Of a stretch of 14,603 nt of DNA, positions 13,469 through 14,603 are shown piece by piece. The notes under the pieces were generated by a model. It ran no database searches and was not told the origin of the DNA. It worked only from the letters and a program-made list of their open reading frames with translations. Source of the DNA: Chitinispirillaceae bacterium (GTDB lineage: Bacteria > Fibrobacterota > Chitinivibrionia > Chitinivibrionales > Chitinispirillaceae); assembly GCA_016932075.1 (NCBI GenBank), contig JAFGDP010000136.1, positions 1 to 14,603 on the forward strand. Reading direction: 5' to 3'. Positions within the stretch are counted from its first letter, which is position 1, and each line of letters begins with the position of its first letter. The position numbers and the translations under genes are program-made.

Positions 13469-14053
13469 ATGAAAAATGCAGCACTATTTTTAATCGCAGC
13501 CCTAGCCGTGATACATACGAAAGTGCTCTTTGCCCAGGAGGCGGAGAGCACTTCAGTACTTCGACCCGATGTCGCAACGTATAATTTCAATGCAATACCC
13601 AAGGACCCTCTGGCATCCGCGTTTTTTTCGGCAACCATACCGGGATCAGGCCAGGTTTATAACAAAGAGTATGTGCGCGGAATCCTCACCGGTATTGGTT
13701 TCTGGGGAGGGCTTTTTACCTCTGAAATCCTTCTTCATAAATGGGTAAGGATCAATACCGACACTCTCTACTTTCAGGAACTGGATAAAAACGGAAACCC
13801 GACCGGATTGAACAGAGCCGTCTATATCATGCGTGACGAAGACGAACAGGTGGGCCTGCCAACGGGAGACAAAATAGCCCTTGGCTGCGCCGTGCTTATT
13901 GGCGCGGGTTCGTACGTCTTCGGCATTATCGACTCCTATCGCGGCGCAAGGCGGTTCAACCGGAAGCTGGTCGCAGAGGCGGGGATCAGGCCCGAGTTCT
14001 ACTGCGCACTCGGATTGAAACGGAATGAAGCAGGGGTGCTGCTCCGTTTTTAA
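13469..14053 (+). CDS. DUF5683-like exported membrane protein
   Basis: A 194-residue protein with a signal peptide (hydrophobic AALFLIAALAVIHTKVLFA, cleavage before QEA). It is followed by DPLASAFFSATIPGSGQVYNKEYVRGILTGIGFWG, the hallmark of DUF5683-type proteins (P-G-x-G-Q-x-Y-N-x-x-Y-x-x-G), quoted here in parts: SATIPGSGQVYNKEY then VRGILTGIGFW. A second hydrophobic segment (IALGCAVLIGAGSYVFGIIDSY, about 135-156) ends in the family GIIDSY motif. The protein ends on LLRF. It is probably an inner-membrane or envelope protein, and no biochemical function is known. AGGAG is about five bases before the ATG, and the gene lies nine bases behind the lipoprotein gene. Confidence 0.72.
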   Translation: MKNAALFLIAALAVIHTKVLFAQEAESTSVLRPDVATYNFNAIPKDPLASAFFSATIPGSGQVYNKEYVRGILTGIGFWGGLFTSEILLHKWVRINTDTLYFQELDKNGNPTGLNRAVYIMRDEDEQVGLPTGDKIALGCAVLIGAGSYVFGIIDSYRGARRFNRKLVAEAGIRPEFYCALGLKRNEAGVLLRF

Positions 14054-14098
14054 GATCTTTCCCGTTCGTCTGGGCAACGAAGCTGAAAGCCGGTCCGG

Positions 14099-14128
14099 TT
14101 GACTTTTCAAACGTAAATAACATATATT
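14099..14128 (+). promoter_or_regulatory. Sigma-70-type promoter of the DEAD-box helicase
   Basis: TTGACT (14099-14104) and TATATT (14123-14128) are 18 bases apart. Transcription would start near 14135, leaving an untranslated leader of about 197 bases before the helicase ATG at 14332. Confidence 0.65.
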
Positions 14129-14244
14129 TTCAACTTAGCAACAACTCCCTTCGTGGCCAATCGGGTTCTCAAAGGGACAAACGACCCGCTCTTCGATGCA
14201 TATTAGTCCAGGCGTCAGGTCTTCTTCCTGCTCATACTCATCTG

Positions 14245-14291
14245 CTCGCAGCGAGTCATCTTTTCTTCAATAAACCGCAGCGGTTTTTCTT
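14245..14291 (+). promoter_or_regulatory. Two leader hairpins, the second terminator-like
   Basis: CTCG-CAG-CGAG (14245-14255) and AAACCG-CAG-CGGTTT followed by TTCTT (14272-14291) are small stems with the same CAG loop inside the helicase leader. The second, with its trailing T-rich run, resembles an intrinsic terminator and could act as an attenuator. The stems are short, so this is tentative. Confidence 0.35.
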
Positions 14292-14331
14292 CCGTACATG
14301 GATGAACCCGGCCGCGCGATACGAGGTTTCT

Positions 14332-14603
14332 ATGAGTTTTTCTCAGTTCGGTTTGTCCGAAGCAATCATTAAGGCAATTGAAGGGTCCGGCTACGCGGTC
14401 CCGACCCCGATCCAGCAGGAAGCCATTCCTCATGCGATGGCGGGTCGTGATATCATGGCCTGCGCACCGACGGGCACCGGCAAGACCGCCGCATTTGTCA
14501 TCCCCCTGCTTGAGCGCCTGCAGGGCCATACCACTCCCGGGACGCCGCGCCTTCCCAGAGCCCTCATCCTTACACCGACGCGCGAGCTTGCGCGGCAGAT
14601 CGA
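14332..14603 (+). CDS. DEAD-box ATP-dependent RNA helicase (RhlE/CsdA-like), 5' part
   Basis: The frame from ATG 14332 runs off the window end after about 90 codons. It reads MSFSQFGLSEAIIKAIEGSGY (opening F/Q region, quoted as MSFSQFGLSEAIIKAIEG), then the Q motif PTPIQQEAIP, the Walker A/motif I APTGTGKTAAF, and motif Ia PTRELARQI. These order and place it as the first RecA domain of a DEAD-box helicase that unwinds RNA using ATP, in ribosome assembly or mRNA turnover. ACGAGG about six bases upstream serves as ribosome site. The DEAD motif itself and the C-terminal region that would separate RhlE, RhlB and CsdA types lie outside. The long leader would fit cold-shock or feedback control known for some members. 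Confidence 0.92.
   Translation, partial: MSFSQFGLSEAIIKAIEGSGYAVPTPIQQEAIPHAMAGRDIMACAPTGTGKTAAFVIPLLERLQGHTTPGTPRLPRALILTPTRELARQI

Overview
The window reads as chromosomal DNA from a diderm (Gram-negative-type) anaerobe with high coding density. Nearly every gene is on the + strand. Diderm character follows from two predicted outer-membrane beta-barrels, several lipoboxes and periplasmic redox proteins. Rnf genes, System II cytochrome c maturation and a DUF5683-like protein would fit the FCB group (for example Fibrobacterota/Chitinispirillia-like lineages). That placement is an impression from gene content, not a demonstrated assignment.

Layout. (1) 2-2710: hisF, then the System II cytochrome c maturation pair resB/ccs1 and ccsA. 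(2) 2760-3393: a higBA toxin-antitoxin operon with its own promoter and a perfect dyad. (3) 3468-6213: a tightly overlapping set encoding a tetraheme lipoprotein cytochrome c, a DUF4266 small lipoprotein, a DUF3570 outer-membrane barrel and a TlpA/ResA thioredoxin. (4) 6399-6704: a small membrane-anchored orphan. (5) 6830-11854: three consecutive small 2x[4Fe-4S] ferredoxins, each with an export signal (Sec-like, Tat-like, Tat-lipoprotein), an outer-membrane barrel, then rnfG, rnfC and a 3'-disrupted rnfD. (6) 11673-12457: an apparent rnfD::rnfA junction, a degenerate tandem array with a strikingly regular 21-22 bp period, and an upstream regulatory region with two identical-arm dyads and a sigma-54-like promoter. 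(7) 12458-14053: an unrecognised lipoprotein plus a DUF5683-like protein. (8) 14332-end: the start of a DEAD-box RNA helicase behind a long leader.

How the genes may work together. ResB/CcsA, with TlpA as thiol reductant, would mature the four-heme lipoprotein. The DUF4266/DUF3570 module and the Rnf subunits RnfG and RnfD (both with a predicted covalent FMN site) are extracytoplasmic flavin/heme redox parts. The run of exported ferredoxins between a barrel and rnfGCD suggests a route for low-potential electrons from the Rnf complex across the periplasm to the outer membrane. This is inference from motifs and adjacency and is the main candidate for an undescribed system here. The second main curiosity is the 21-22 bp TGCTAA array next to the broken rnf operon.
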